The position numbers and the translations under genes were made by a program. This document shows positions 1 through 8,669 of a stretch of 64,000 nt of DNA, piece by piece. Below the pieces are notes generated by a model. The model was not told the origin of the DNA. It saw nothing but the letters and a program-made list of their open reading frames with translations, and made no database searches. Source of the stretch: Caulobacter sp. 73W (lineage in GTDB: Bacteria; Pseudomonadota; Alphaproteobacteria; Caulobacterales; Caulobacteraceae); NCBI RefSeq assembly GCF_041021955.1, contig NZ_CP158375.1:1302001-1366000 (forward strand), in the 5' to 3' direction. The first letter of the stretch is position 1; the number at the start of each line of letters is the position of its first letter.

Positions 1-1
1 T

Positions 2-985
2 CTCGGCCTGCTGATCGGCCCCGCCGACATCTCCGCCGCCGCCTCCGGCGCCGGCGAGCATGGTCCCGTCGTCCGTGCGCCGGTGCCGCAGGGCGCGCTG
101 AAAGGCCTGAAGGCGCGCCTGGATCAGGCGATGGAAGTCGGCAACGAAGGCGCCGGCGTCGTGGTCGCCGCCGGGTCGGGCGCGGCGGCGCAGGCCCTGA
201 TCGGCAAGCGCGTCGCCCTGGCCGGCGGCGCCATGTACAGCCAGTTCCGGGTGACCGACGCGCGTCAGGCCTTCGTACTGCCGGACCATATTACGTCGGA
301 ACAGGGCGCCTCGGCCTTCGTCAATCCGCTGACCGCCTTGGGCATGGTCGAGACCATGCGGATGGAAGGCCATACGGCCCTGGTCCACACGGCCGCCGCC
401 TCGAACCTGGGCCAGATGCTCAACCGCCTGTGCCTTTCCGAGGGCGTGGGCCTGGTCAACGTGGTCCGCAGCCCGGCCCAGGCGAAGATCCTGCGCGATC
501 AGGGCGCCAGGCATGTGGTCGATTCCAGCGCCGACAGCTTCATCGCCGACCTGACCGCGGCGATCACCGAGACGGGCGCGACCCTGGCGTTCGACGCCGT
601 GGGCGGCGGCCCCCTGGTCGGCCAGATCCTGAGCGCCATGGAGGCGGGCGCGGTGGCGAGGATGTCTGAATACAGCCGCTATGGCTCCAACACCTTCAAG
701 CAGGCCTACATCTATGGAGCGCTCGACACCCGCCCGACCGAGCTGTCGCGGGCCTTCGGCTTCTCCTGGGCCATCGGCGCCTGGCTGCTGACGCCGTTCC
801 TGCAGAAGATCGGGATGGAGGGCGTCATGCGCCTGCGGGCCAAGGTCGCCGCCGAGCTGACCACCACCTTCGCCAGCCGCTATCAGCGCACCCTGTCGCT
901 GAGCGAGACCTTGGACCTGGCCAACATCGCCGCCTACGCCCGCCGCGCCACCGGCGAGAAGTACCTGATCAACCCCAGCCGCTAG
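2..985 (+). CDS. Zinc-type alcohol dehydrogenase/quinone oxidoreductase-like protein (5' truncated)
   Basis: Medium-chain dehydrogenase/reductase family protein whose N-terminus lies outside the window. The frame is open from base 2, so an apparent GTG start at 83 is internal. The nucleotide-binding part is visible: a stretch reading HTAAASNLGQM, then a Rossmann region (GVGLVNVVRS, FDAVGGGPL) where NAD(P)H would bind. No clear zinc-ligand cluster is seen in the retained part, so it may act like a quinone oxidoreductase. The substrate cannot be told. It ends at TAG 983-985 and the next gene follows after about 80 nt on the same strand. Confidence 0.8.
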   Translation, partial: LGLLIGPADISAAASGAGEHGPVVRAPVPQGALKGLKARLDQAMEVGNEGAGVVVAAGSGAAAQALIGKRVALAGGAMYSQFRVTDARQAFVLPDHITSEQGASAFVNPLTALGMVETMRMEGHTALVHTAAASNLGQMLNRLCLSEGVGLVNVVRSPAQAKILRDQGARHVVDSSADSFIADLTAAITETGATLAFDAVGGGPLVGQILSAMEAGAVARMSEYSRYGSNTFKQAYIYGALDTRPTELSRAFGFSWAIGAWLLTPFLQKIGMEGVMRLRAKVAAELTTTFASRYQRTLSLSETLDLANIAAYARRATGEKYLINPSR

Positions 986-1066
986 GCGGTCAGCCGAACC
1001 TGCGTAAGCCCTTGGCGAAGCAGCAGGTTCGGCATAGACCGACGTTCAGGGACATACGGGGCTTTC

Positions 1067-1672
1067 ATGCGGAAACTGTTGTTGGCGGCGGGAGCCGCCT
1101 TTGTTGCGCTGGCCGGTGAAGCGAGCGCGCAAGAGGCTTTCGTCGGCGTCTTCGGCCACGACGTGACGTTCATCGGCAAGGCGCTGGGCGTCGGCGCGGC
1201 CGGCAAGGAAGACGGCGTCGACATCATGATCGGCGTGCGGTCCAACCGCTGGGAACGCGCCGCCTGGCTGGGCAAGCCGAAGTTCTACGCCCAGGCCAGC
1301 GCCAACACCTCGGGCGACACCAGTTTCGTCTCCGGCGGCCTGGTCTGGCCGATCGATTTCGGGGCCGAGGACTGCTTCTACTTCCAGCCTGGGCTCGGCC
1401 TCGCCTATCAGGACGGCTATTCCAAGTTTCCTGATTTCCGCGAACCGGGCCTGACGCCGCAGGAGCTGCAGCGCCGCATCGACCTGCGCAGCGAGCGCGT
1501 CGAGTTCGGGTCCAAGGTGCTGTTCCAGCCGGAGCTGACCCTGGGCTACCGCTTCAACGAGAAGATCGCGGCCGAGCTGTCTTGGGTCCACCTCAGCCAC
1601 GGCCAGATTCTGGCCAGCGGCAAGAACGAGGGCCTTGACGATGTCGGCGTGCGGCTGGTTTACAGCTTCTGA
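1067..1672 (+). CDS. pagL: Lipid A 3-O-deacylase, PagL-like (acyloxyacyl hydrolase family)
   Basis: A 201-aa outer-membrane beta-barrel enzyme expected to remove the 3-O-linked acyl chain from lipid A. A cleavable signal peptide (residues 1-21, ending ASAQ) is followed by alternating beta-strand sequence and a C-terminal aromatic (VYSF) typical of BAM-assembled barrels. The PagL catalytic pattern is near the C-terminus: WVHLSHG supplies His175 and Ser177, and NEGLDDVG supplies Glu188, matching the His-x-Ser plus Glu layout of the family. The gene is monocistronic between the dehydrogenase and purA. Family assignment is secure; deacylation of this organism's lipid A is inferred. Confidence 0.82.
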   Translation: MRKLLLAAGAAFVALAGEASAQEAFVGVFGHDVTFIGKALGVGAAGKEDGVDIMIGVRSNRWERAAWLGKPKFYAQASANTSGDTSFVSGGLVWPIDFGAEDCFYFQPGLGLAYQDGYSKFPDFREPGLTPQELQRRIDLRSERVEFGSKVLFQPELTLGYRFNEKIAAELSWVHLSHGQILASGKNEGLDDVGVRLVYSF

Positions 1673-1782
1673 CTTTCGGGCGGCCCTCCCGCCGCCCTCC
1701 TGACAGCTGAGAAAACGCCCCCTGCCGAGACCTGTCGAAGGGCTTGGGGCGCCGCCGGGCAGGACGAGAAAGCGTATCCGAA

Positions 1783-3069
1783 ATGGCCAACGTCACCGTG
1801 ATCGGCGCCCAATGGGGCGACGAGGGCAAAGGCAAGATCGTCGACTGGCTGAGCAACCGCGCCGACGTGGTCGTGCGGTTCCAGGGCGGTCACAACGCCG
1901 GCCACACCCTGGTGGTGGACGGCAAGGTCTATAAGCTGGCCCTGCTGCCGTCGGGCGTGGTGCAAGGCAAGCTGTCGGTTATCGGCAACGGCGTGGTGGT
2001 CGATCCCTGGCACCTGCTGGACGAGATCGGCCGCATCGCCGACCAGGGCGTGGCGATCACGCCGGACGTGCTGGTCGTGGCCGACAACGCCTGCCTGATC
2101 CTGCCGCTGCATAAGGACCTGGACCAGGCGCGCGAGGCCGCTTCCTCGCAGAAGATCGGCACCACCGGGCGGGGCATCGGCCCGGCCTATGAGGACAAGG
2201 TGGGCCGCCGCGCCATCCGCGTCGCCGACCTGGCCGACCCGGAAGCTCTGAAGCCCAAGATCGAGCGCCTGCTGAGCCACCATGGCGCCCTGCGCCGGGG
2301 TCTGGGCCTGCCGGAGGCCGACGGCGACGCGCTGCTGGCCCAGCTGCTGGAGATCGCGCCGAAGATCCTGGCCTACGCCAAGCCGGCCTGGCGCCTGCTG
2401 GACAAGGCCGCCAAGGACGGCCGCCGCATCCTGTTCGAAGGCGCGCAAGGCGCCCTGCTGGACGTGGACCACGGCACCTATCCGTTCGTCACCTCGTCCA
2501 ACACCGTAGCCGGCCAGGCCGCGGCGGGTTCGGGCATGGGTCCGCGCGGCCCCGGCTATGTGCTGGGCATCGTGAAGGCCTACACCACCCGCGTCGGCGA
2601 AGGCCCCTTCGCCGCCGAACTGGATGACGAGGTCGGCAAGCACCTTGCCACGGTGGGCCGCGAGGTCGGCGTCAACACCGGCCGCGCCCGCCGCTGCGGC
2701 TGGTTCGACGCGGTTCTGGTGCGCCAGTCGGTGGCCCTGAACGGCATCGACGGCGTGGCCCTGACCAAGCTGGACGTGCTGGACGGCCTGAAGACCCTGA
2801 AGATCTGCGTCGGCTACAAGATCGGCGACCGCACGGTCGACTACCTGCCCGCCGGGATGCGTGATCAGGCCGCCGCCGTTCCGATCTACGAGGAAATGGA
2901 AGGGTGGGACGAAAGCACGCAGGGCGCTCGCTCGACCAAGGACCTGCCCGCCAACGCGGTCAAATATGTCCGTAGAATCGAGGAGTTGATCGAAGCGCCG
3001 GTCGCATTGCTCTCGACCAGCCCCGAACGCGACGATACCATCCTGATGCGTGACCCCTTCCAGGGGTGA
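1783..3069 (+). CDS. purA: Adenylosuccinate synthetase
   Basis: Catalyses GTP-dependent ligation of aspartate to IMP, the first committed step from IMP to AMP, in the cytosol. At 428 aa it is full length. The P-loop-like QWGDEGKGK lies at residues 10-18 and GGHNAGHT at 35-42 contains the catalytic His41. ATG 1783 is chosen because the family begins [12 protein letters not shown]; an in-frame TTG at 1744 would add a 13-residue non-conserved extension. A hairpin with a T-run follows the stop (3087-3119). Confidence 0.97.
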   Translation: MANVTVIGAQWGDEGKGKIVDWLSNRADVVVRFQGGHNAGHTLVVDGKVYKLALLPSGVVQGKLSVIGNGVVVDPWHLLDEIGRIADQGVAITPDVLVVADNACLILPLHKDLDQAREAASSQKIGTTGRGIGPAYEDKVGRRAIRVADLADPEALKPKIERLLSHHGALRRGLGLPEADGDALLAQLLEIAPKILAYAKPAWRLLDKAAKDGRRILFEGAQGALLDVDHGTYPFVTSSNTVAGQAAAGSGMGPRGPGYVLGIVKAYTTRVGEGPFAAELDDEVGKHLATVGREVGVNTGRARRCGWFDAVLVRQSVALNGIDGVALTKLDVLDGLKTLKICVGYKIGDRTVDYLPAGMRDQAAAVPIYEEMEGWDESTQGARSTKDLPANAVKYVRRIEELIEAPVALLSTSPERDDTILMRDPFQG

Positions 3070-3086
3070 AGCGGATGTGGTTAGCC

Positions 3087-3119
3087 AAGCTCAACCACCC
3101 GCGACGTGGTGGGGCTTTT
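3087..3119 (+). terminator. Rho-independent terminator after purA
   Basis: The arms AAGCTCAACCAC (3087-3098) and GTGGTGGGGCTT (3106-3117) pair over 12 positions with one G-U pair and one mismatch, followed by TTTT (3116-3119). It sits 18 nt after the purA stop. It covers the GTG at 3106 that could otherwise be taken as the start of the next gene, which argues for the downstream TTG start. Confidence 0.6.
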
Positions 3120-3141
3120 GGCTACGGGGGAGGCGAGACTT

Positions 3142-4269
3142 TTGTCCGCCCTTGGGAAATTCGGATCCGGCGGCGGTGACCGCTCGGCGCGCGGTCTGCG
3201 CGCCTTGCAAAAGACCGCATCGACCAGCCGTGTCCTGAATCTGCCCGCCGTCGAGGCCCAGAGCGGGACCCGTCCCGAATATCTGGAATCGCCGCTGTTC
3301 CGCAGCCGGGTGCTCAACACCGCGTTGATCATCAAGCATCGGCTGCGGCCCGACGATTCCTATCTGTTCGACGACGCCCGCGCGACGGCCACCAAGATCA
3401 TCATCCCGTTCGAGCGCACCGACCTGGGCCTGGGCGGCCAGTCGGTGTTCGTCGGGCAGCGAGGCTGGACCGACATCCTTCGTGAAGCCTGCCGCGACGT
3501 GCCCGACCTCAGCGGCGACTTGCGCGTGCTGCGGGTGATCGACGCCCTGCCGTCGCTGGATCCATTCCTGCTTCGGGAGAACCTCCGCCGTCACGGCCAT
3601 CGGGTGGCGCCCTGCTACTTCGCCATCTCGCAGGCGGACATGGAGCAGATGCAGAGCTTCGTGGGCGGCCAGATCTCCGAGCTGACGCGCCTGGCCTATG
3701 ACGGCAAGACCAGCTCCAACGAGACCGGCAGCCTGGTGAAGGCCCTGCTGTCGACCGACGTCGACGAGCGGCTGGAGCCCTTGCGCCGCACCCTGGTGCT
3801 GGAAGGCGAGAGCTTCCGCGAAGGCGTCTTCAGCTGGAAGGGCGTCCTCTACTACAAGTGGATGTTCAGCGTTCTGGAGCCGCAGCTGCGAATGGTCGTG
3901 CGCGAGTTGGGCGAACTGGTCGCCAGCCGCGTGCCGGATCCCGACACGGCCAACCACATCGACACGATCCGCAAGCGCCTGCAACGGGCCATCCTGCTGC
4001 AGAAGCGGGACGTCCAACGCACCCTGGAAGTCTACAATGACGCGTTCCGCGATCTGACCATCAACGGCAAGGCCCACGCCTTCCGCGCCTTCCTGCTGTC
4101 GGCGCCGGAACTGTTCCTGTCGCTGGGCGAGAAGATCGGCGCGATCTCCCACATCAGCAGCTTCTGGCGCTACCGCTTCCCGGCCGGCCGCCCGCCGGTG
4201 GCGCCGGTGGACGAGGTGTACGACATCCTCAACGACTTCGAGGCCAGCCTGCAGCGGCAGGAGTCCTAA
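3142..4269 (+). CDS. Conserved hypothetical protein, unrecognised
   Basis: About 375 aa, soluble, rich in charged helices, with no signal peptide or membrane span and no catalytic motif I can name. TTG 3142 is chosen because GGGGGAGG lies 8 nt upstream, whereas GTG 3106 has no ribosome-binding site and falls inside the purA terminator. The N-terminus is low-complexity (GKFGSGGGDRS). A helical region follows that looks like a structural or scaffold protein. The stop is 7 nt before the next gene, so it is probably co-transcribed with the two receiver-like genes that follow. I do not assign a function. Confidence 0.75.
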   Translation: MSALGKFGSGGGDRSARGLRALQKTASTSRVLNLPAVEAQSGTRPEYLESPLFRSRVLNTALIIKHRLRPDDSYLFDDARATATKIIIPFERTDLGLGGQSVFVGQRGWTDILREACRDVPDLSGDLRVLRVIDALPSLDPFLLRENLRRHGHRVAPCYFAISQADMEQMQSFVGGQISELTRLAYDGKTSSNETGSLVKALLSTDVDERLEPLRRTLVLEGESFREGVFSWKGVLYYKWMFSVLEPQLRMVVRELGELVASRVPDPDTANHIDTIRKRLQRAILLQKRDVQRTLEVYNDAFRDLTINGKAHAFRAFLLSAPELFLSLGEKIGAISHISSFWRYRFPAGRPPVAPVDEVYDILNDFEASLQRQES

Positions 4270-4276
4270 GCCCCGC

Positions 4277-5056
4277 ATGTCGATCGACCCCAAGCTGAGC
4301 CGCGCCGTCGCCGAGCGGGTGGCCCGCGTCCTGATCATCAACCCGCAGGCCCCGGCCGCCCGCATGCTGGCGACCCAGTTGCGCGACCTGGCGCCGAGCG
4401 AGGCGACGATCATCGCCGACGCCGCCACGGCGTTGAAGGCGGTCAACGATCTGAATCCGACCCTGATCTTCGTCGAACACGTGCCCGGCGAGATCGACGG
4501 CCTGGAGTTCACCCGCCGCCTGCGGCGCAGCATGACCCCCGCGCGCGGCACGCCGGTGATCCTGACCACCGCCGAGGCCACGGCCGCCGTCCTGTTCGGG
4601 GCGCGCGACGCGGGGGTTCATGAGTTCCTGCGCAAGCCGTTCAACCTGGGGGACCTGGCCAAGCGGGTCGTGGCGGTAATCGCGCCGCGCCCCTGGATCC
4701 AGGCCGAAAGCTATATCGGCCCTGACCGCCGGCGGTTCAATTCCGGCGACTACAAGGGCCCGCCCAAGCGCCTGAGCGACAAGCGCGCCCGCGACGCGGT
4801 CGCTGTGCAGAAGACGGTTGTAGCCCTGCTGCGCAACGCCGATGCGGCGCTCGACGTGAGCCCCGACGAAGTGATCAGCGCGCTGAAGGCCCGGGCCGAC
4901 ACGCTTTATCCCGCCTTCGAACCGGTTCCCGGCGGCGGCCCGCTGGCGGTCGAGCTGACGGCTTGGCTGGAGCTGCCGCTCAACACCACCCCGGCGGCCC
5001 GTGCTCAGCTGCGCGAGAAGATCCGCGCCCTGCTGGCGCTCCTCCCCCCAAGCTAG
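4277..5056 (+). CDS. Degenerate response-regulator receiver protein (pseudoreceiver 1)
   Basis: A 259-aa protein with an N-terminal CheY-like fold (residues about 17-135) and a C-terminal helical region of unknown role. The receiver lacks the phosphorylation chemistry. The acidic pair expected after strand 1 is Asn22-Pro23. The phospho-acceptor region reads FVEHVPGEIDG, with Glu67/His68 and no Asp. The switch Thr (ILTTAE) and Lys120-Pro121 (RKPF) are retained. It is therefore probably phosphorylation-independent, acting by protein-protein contact. It sits between the unknown 375-aa gene and a paralogue, and convergent with rpoH further downstream. Confidence 0.8.
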   Translation: MSIDPKLSRAVAERVARVLIINPQAPAARMLATQLRDLAPSEATIIADAATALKAVNDLNPTLIFVEHVPGEIDGLEFTRRLRRSMTPARGTPVILTTAEATAAVLFGARDAGVHEFLRKPFNLGDLAKRVVAVIAPRPWIQAESYIGPDRRRFNSGDYKGPPKRLSDKRARDAVAVQKTVVALLRNADAALDVSPDEVISALKARADTLYPAFEPVPGGGPLAVELTAWLELPLNTTPAARAQLREKIRALLALLPPS

Positions 5057-5136
5057 GCCTTGGGTGCGTCACGCTGGCGCACCAACTGTTAACAGTCACA
5101 ATTGTACGACAGTCGGACCCGTGGAGGTTCGCGTCG

Positions 5137-5871
5137 TTGAACACACCCGCCCTGCTCTTGAACGACCCGGTCGTGCTGATCGTCGAGCCGCATGTGCATA
5201 CCGCGCGCATGCTGGCCAGCCTGCTCAACAGCCTGACCCGGTGCGACATCCATTTCGCGTTTGATGTGACCCAGGCGACCGAACTGGCGGCGGACAAGAC
5301 GCCTGACCTGCTGTTCATCGCCCATGCCCCGGATCAGGTGGACGGCCTGGACTTCACTCGCAACCTGCGCGCCAGCGATTGGGGATGCCGCGAGGCCCCC
5401 GTGATCCTGACCAGCGCCGAACCGACGACGGCCTTGATCAACGGGCTTAAGGAAGCCGGCGTGCAGGAGTTCCTGCGCCGCCCCTATACCATGGGCGGAC
5501 TGGCCCAGCGGCTGGAAGCCGCCTCCGCCCGCATGCAGCGGGCCGAGGCGAGCGCGCCCGCCCCTGTGGTTGAGGAACGTGAGGAAACCCTGGAGGAAAT
5601 CCAAGAGCGCATCGACCGGATCACCGAGACGATGAAGCTGCTTCACCAGGGGCTGAAGCTGTTCGACACCGACGAGGCCGAGGCCTGCCGCGTCCTGTTG
5701 GCTCAGGCCGAGGTCTTGAGAACCTTCAATATCCCCGGCCTGCCGTACGCCGCCGGGGACTTGAAGGATTACATCACCATCAGCGGCGAGTTGCTGGAGC
5801 AACGGCGGCTGAAGGCCGCCATCAACGCCGTGATCACCGTCATCGCCGACGGGGTGAAGTCGGCCGCCTAG
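5137..5871 (+). CDS. Degenerate response-regulator receiver protein (pseudoreceiver 2)
   Basis: A 244-aa paralogue of the preceding gene: both share the pattern HxPxxxDGLxFTRxLR. The receiver fold covers residues 10-125, followed by a predicted coiled coil (about 140-170, Glu/Ile/Leu heptads) and a helical tail. Degeneration is stronger than in its neighbour: Glu17-Pro18 replaces the acidic pair, Ala62-His63 sits where the phospho-Asp would be, and the conserved Lys is Arg115. Start TTG 5137 is chosen for GGAGG at 5122-5126; the frame stays open back to 4963 but overlaps the previous gene. The last 4 nt overlap the convergent rpoH stop. Confidence 0.8.
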   Translation: MNTPALLLNDPVVLIVEPHVHTARMLASLLNSLTRCDIHFAFDVTQATELAADKTPDLLFIAHAPDQVDGLDFTRNLRASDWGCREAPVILTSAEPTTALINGLKEAGVQEFLRRPYTMGGLAQRLEAASARMQRAEASAPAPVVEEREETLEEIQERIDRITETMKLLHQGLKLFDTDEAEACRVLLAQAEVLRTFNIPGLPYAAGDLKDYITISGELLEQRRLKAAINAVITVIADGVKSAA

Positions 5872-6758
5872 GCTTCGACCAGGTTGCGCTCGCGCGCGGC
5901 GGTCTGCATCGACTTCTGCAGCTTCTCAAAGGCGCGGACCTCGATCTGACGCACGCGCTCGCGGCTGACGCCGTATTGCGACGCCAGTTCCTCGAGCGTG
6001 GTCGGATCGTCCTTCAGGCGCCGCTCGGTCAGGATGTGACGCTCGCGGTCCGAAAGCTCGGTCATGGCTTCTTCGAGCAGGCCCATGCGCAGGGACTTCT
6101 CTTCCGTCTCGGCGACGGCGTCTTCCTGGCTGACCTGGTTGTCGTCCGCCAGCCAGTCCTGCCACTCGCTTTCGCTGTCCGAGCGCAGGGGCGCGTTCAG
6201 CGAGGCGTCCGGACCCGACAGGCGCCGGTTCATGGAGATCACTTCGCTGTCCAGCACGCCCAGCTTGGTGGCGATGGCGCTGACCTGGTCAGGGTGCAGG
6301 TCGCCTTCCTGGAAGGCGGCGATCTGGCTCTTGGCCTTGCGCAGGTTGAAGAACAGCTTCTTCTGCGCGGCGGTCGTGCCCATCTTCACCAGCGACCACG
6401 AACGCAGGATGTATTCCTGGATCGAGGCGCGGATCCACCACATGGCGTAGGTCGCCAGGCGGAAGCCTTTGTCGGGCTCGAACTTCTTGACCGCCTGCAT
6501 CAGGCCGACATTGCCTTCGGAGATCACTTCCCCGATCGGCAGGCCGTAGCCGCGGTAGCCCATGGCGATCTTGGCCACGAGGCGCAGGTGGCTGGTGACC
6601 ATCTTGTGCGCGGCGGCGGGGTCCTGGTGTTCTTTCCAGGCCTGGGCGAGCATGAACTCCTCATCCCGGGCCAGCATCGGAAACTTGCGGATTTCCGAGA
6701 GATACCGCGAGAGGCCGCCTTCCGGCGACATGACGGCGAGTGCGTTTGCAGCAGCCAT
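5868..6758 (-). CDS. rpoH: RNA polymerase heat-shock sigma factor sigma-32
   Basis: A 296-aa group 3 sigma-70 family factor that directs RNA polymerase to heat-shock promoters. Region 2 (DLHLRLVAKIA-like stretch, AVKKFEPDKGFRLATYAMWW), the RpoH box QKKLFFNLRK between regions 2 and 3, and the region 4 helix-turn-helix (YGVSRERVRQIE) are all present. The leader on the minus strand has AAGGGGA about 11 nt before ATG. Its control by DnaK and proteolysis in other alphaproteobacteria is family knowledge; I could not identify a convincing heat-shock promoter in the 237-nt upstream gap. Confidence 0.97.
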   Translation of the reverse strand: MAAANALAVMSPEGGLSRYLSEIRKFPMLARDEEFMLAQAWKEHQDPAAAHKMVTSHLRLVAKIAMGYRGYGLPIGEVISEGNVGLMQAVKKFEPDKGFRLATYAMWWIRASIQEYILRSWSLVKMGTTAAQKKLFFNLRKAKSQIAAFQEGDLHPDQVSAIATKLGVLDSEVISMNRRLSGPDASLNAPLRSDSESEWQDWLADDNQVSQEDAVAETEEKSLRMGLLEEAMTELSDRERHILTERRLKDDPTTLEELASQYGVSRERVRQIEVRAFEKLQKSMQTAARERNLVEA

Positions 6759-6995
6759 TGCGATGATCCCCTTTTCTTATTCGGAGCTGTCCGCGCGGCG
6801 ATCCGCGCGACGTCCCAGCCCCCTTGAAGGCATCAGATAGGAATGCGTTGCGGCTAAGGTAAGGCCGATAACGCATTTGTAATGTCCGAGCGCCGGACTA
6901 GGACATTCTAGCCCCTGATAACGCGCCCGGACAACCTGTCCCTGGGATTAGAGCAGTGTTGTGCGACGGTTTGCGACGTGCCCGCCGCGACTTGA

Positions 6996-8441
6996 TCACT
7001 TGCGCTGCGGCAGCGGCACCTCGACGTGCGGCGCCTTGTAGATGCGGCCGTCCTCCAGCATCAGCCGGCCGTTGACGAAGGCGGTCTTCACTTTGCGCAG
7101 GGCGGTGAGGTCCTGGTCGGGATTGCCGTCGACGACGATGATGTCGGCCAGCTTGCCCGGCTCGATGGTGCCCAGGCGGTCGCCCATGTGCATGATCTCG
7201 GCGCCGGTCTTGGTCGCCGCCACCAGCGCCTCGGTCCTGGTGAAGCCGATGCGGGTGAACGCCTCCAGCTCGTCGATGTAGGAGCCGGGCAGATAGCCTG
7301 TGCCGGCCAAGGCCACCACGTCCAGGCCGATGCCCATCTTCACCCCGGCCTTGCGCATCTTGGCGGCCATGGCCTCGATGGTCGTCTCGTTCAGTTCGAA
7401 CCGGCGCGAGGTGGAGCCGAAATAGCCTCCGCTGCCGCGCTGGATGATGCGGTAGGCGATCATGGTCGGCACCGAGGCGATGCCGCGCTTGGCCATCAGG
7501 GCGACCGCCGCGTCGCTGCGCGGCAGGGGGTGCTCGATGGAGTCGACGCCGGCCTTGATCGCCATGTCGATGTACTGGGTCTCCGCATCGACCGTCACCG
7601 GCAGGCCGAGGGAGTGCGCCTCATCGACCGCGGCGGTGATCTCCTCCTGGGAATACTCGCTGGCGAGCTTGATGAGATCGGCGCCCTTGGCGAATTGGAT
7701 GCGCACGGCCTCGCGCCAGCCGTCGGGGCCGGAGGCGATATGGGCCATGCCGTTGGGATTGCCGTTGGCCACCTCGGGCCAGCCGGGGCCGAAGGTGTGG
7801 ATCGCCGCGTGGCCGCCCGTCTGGGTGATCAGCTGTCCGGCCGTGAAGACGCGCGGTCCCGGCAGATCGCCCGACGCCTGCAGCCGCTTGAGGACGAACG
7901 GCGCATCGCCGTGGGAGGCCACGTCGCGAACGCTGGTGACGCCGGATTCCAGATAGATCGACATGCGCTTCACCCCGCGCATGACTGATTCCGCGCCGCT
8001 CAGATTGGCGCTGGAATAGACGCTGGAAGCGTCGGCGCGCTCCATGAAGGTCAGGTGGGTGTGCAGGTCGATCAGGCCTGGCATCACCGTCTTGCCGGTC
8101 ACGTCATGGATCACGGCGTCCGCGGGCCAGTTGCGGTCCGATGGGTCGAGCACCGCCGTGATGGTCTTGCCGGTGACCACAACCGTCGCCGGGCGCGCCG
8201 CCTTGCCCGTGCCGTCGAACAGCCGCCCGCCGACCAGGACGAAGGAGCCCTTGGGCGCGTTGTGCTCGGCCGGCGTCGGGACACGCAGGACGTCGTCGGA
8301 CGTGGGGACCGAGTGCGGCAGCCACTGATCGCGGTTGTAGAGCGGACGCGCCTGGGGACCGCCGTCCTGGGCGAAGGCCGCCGTGGCCGACAGCAGGGAG
8401 ACGGCGAGCAAAGCGCCAGAAATCTTGCCGGTTATCGTCAT
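6996..8441 (-). CDS. Secreted amidohydrolase (metal-dependent, imidazolonepropionase/prolidase-like)
   Basis: A 481-aa amidohydrolase-superfamily protein with signal peptide (residues 1-24, AAFAQ). The metal site begins with DLHTHL (His127, His129). Later stretches DLIKLASEYS, VDAETQYIDMAI, SIEHPL and GIGLDVVALAG supply the other ligand regions of the TIM barrel. The C-terminal GTIEPGKLADIIVVDGNP is the usual beta-sandwich signature of this family. Start ATG 8441 begins the signal peptide; the frame remains open far upstream only by chance. It diverges from the gamma-glutamyltransferase-like gene at 8670, so both may serve peptide breakdown in the periplasm. The substrate is unknown. Confidence 0.85.
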   Translation of the reverse strand: MTITGKISGALLAVSLLSATAAFAQDGGPQARPLYNRDQWLPHSVPTSDDVLRVPTPAEHNAPKGSFVLVGGRLFDGTGKAARPATVVVTGKTITAVLDPSDRNWPADAVIHDVTGKTVMPGLIDLHTHLTFMERADASSVYSSANLSGAESVMRGVKRMSIYLESGVTSVRDVASHGDAPFVLKRLQASGDLPGPRVFTAGQLITQTGGHAAIHTFGPGWPEVANGNPNGMAHIASGPDGWREAVRIQFAKGADLIKLASEYSQEEITAAVDEAHSLGLPVTVDAETQYIDMAIKAGVDSIEHPLPRSDAAVALMAKRGIASVPTMIAYRIIQRGSGGYFGSTSRRFELNETTIEAMAAKMRKAGVKMGIGLDVVALAGTGYLPGSYIDELEAFTRIGFTRTEALVAATKTGAEIMHMGDRLGTIEPGKLADIIVVDGNPDQDLTALRKVKTAFVNGRLMLEDGRIYKAPHVEVPLPQRK

Positions 8442-8669
8442 CTCAAAATCCGCCAAAGCCGTACGCTCTTGATCGGTCAGTGTCCGACATGGCGGGCCGC
8501 GCGCAACGGAGGAAACTTGCGGGCGAGACTGAGAAACCCTTGCCCTGAAAAGCGGCTGTTGCGCGCAAACCCGCAGAGCGCGGTAGCGCGGCTCTGACTC
8601 TTCATCGCAAACTGCCGCCAGCCCGCGTCGGCCTTCACGGCCGGGCCAGTCGCTTTCTAGGGGGATGGG

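Noticed and set aside
1678..1700. GC-rich inverted repeat after pagL as terminator
   Set aside because: Short stem with no following T-run; too weak to report as a feature.
1660..2643. Long open frame antisense to purA
   Set aside because: It mirrors purA codons in a GC-rich genome; composition (Gln/Ala/Gly/Arg) is that of a shadow and has no domain.
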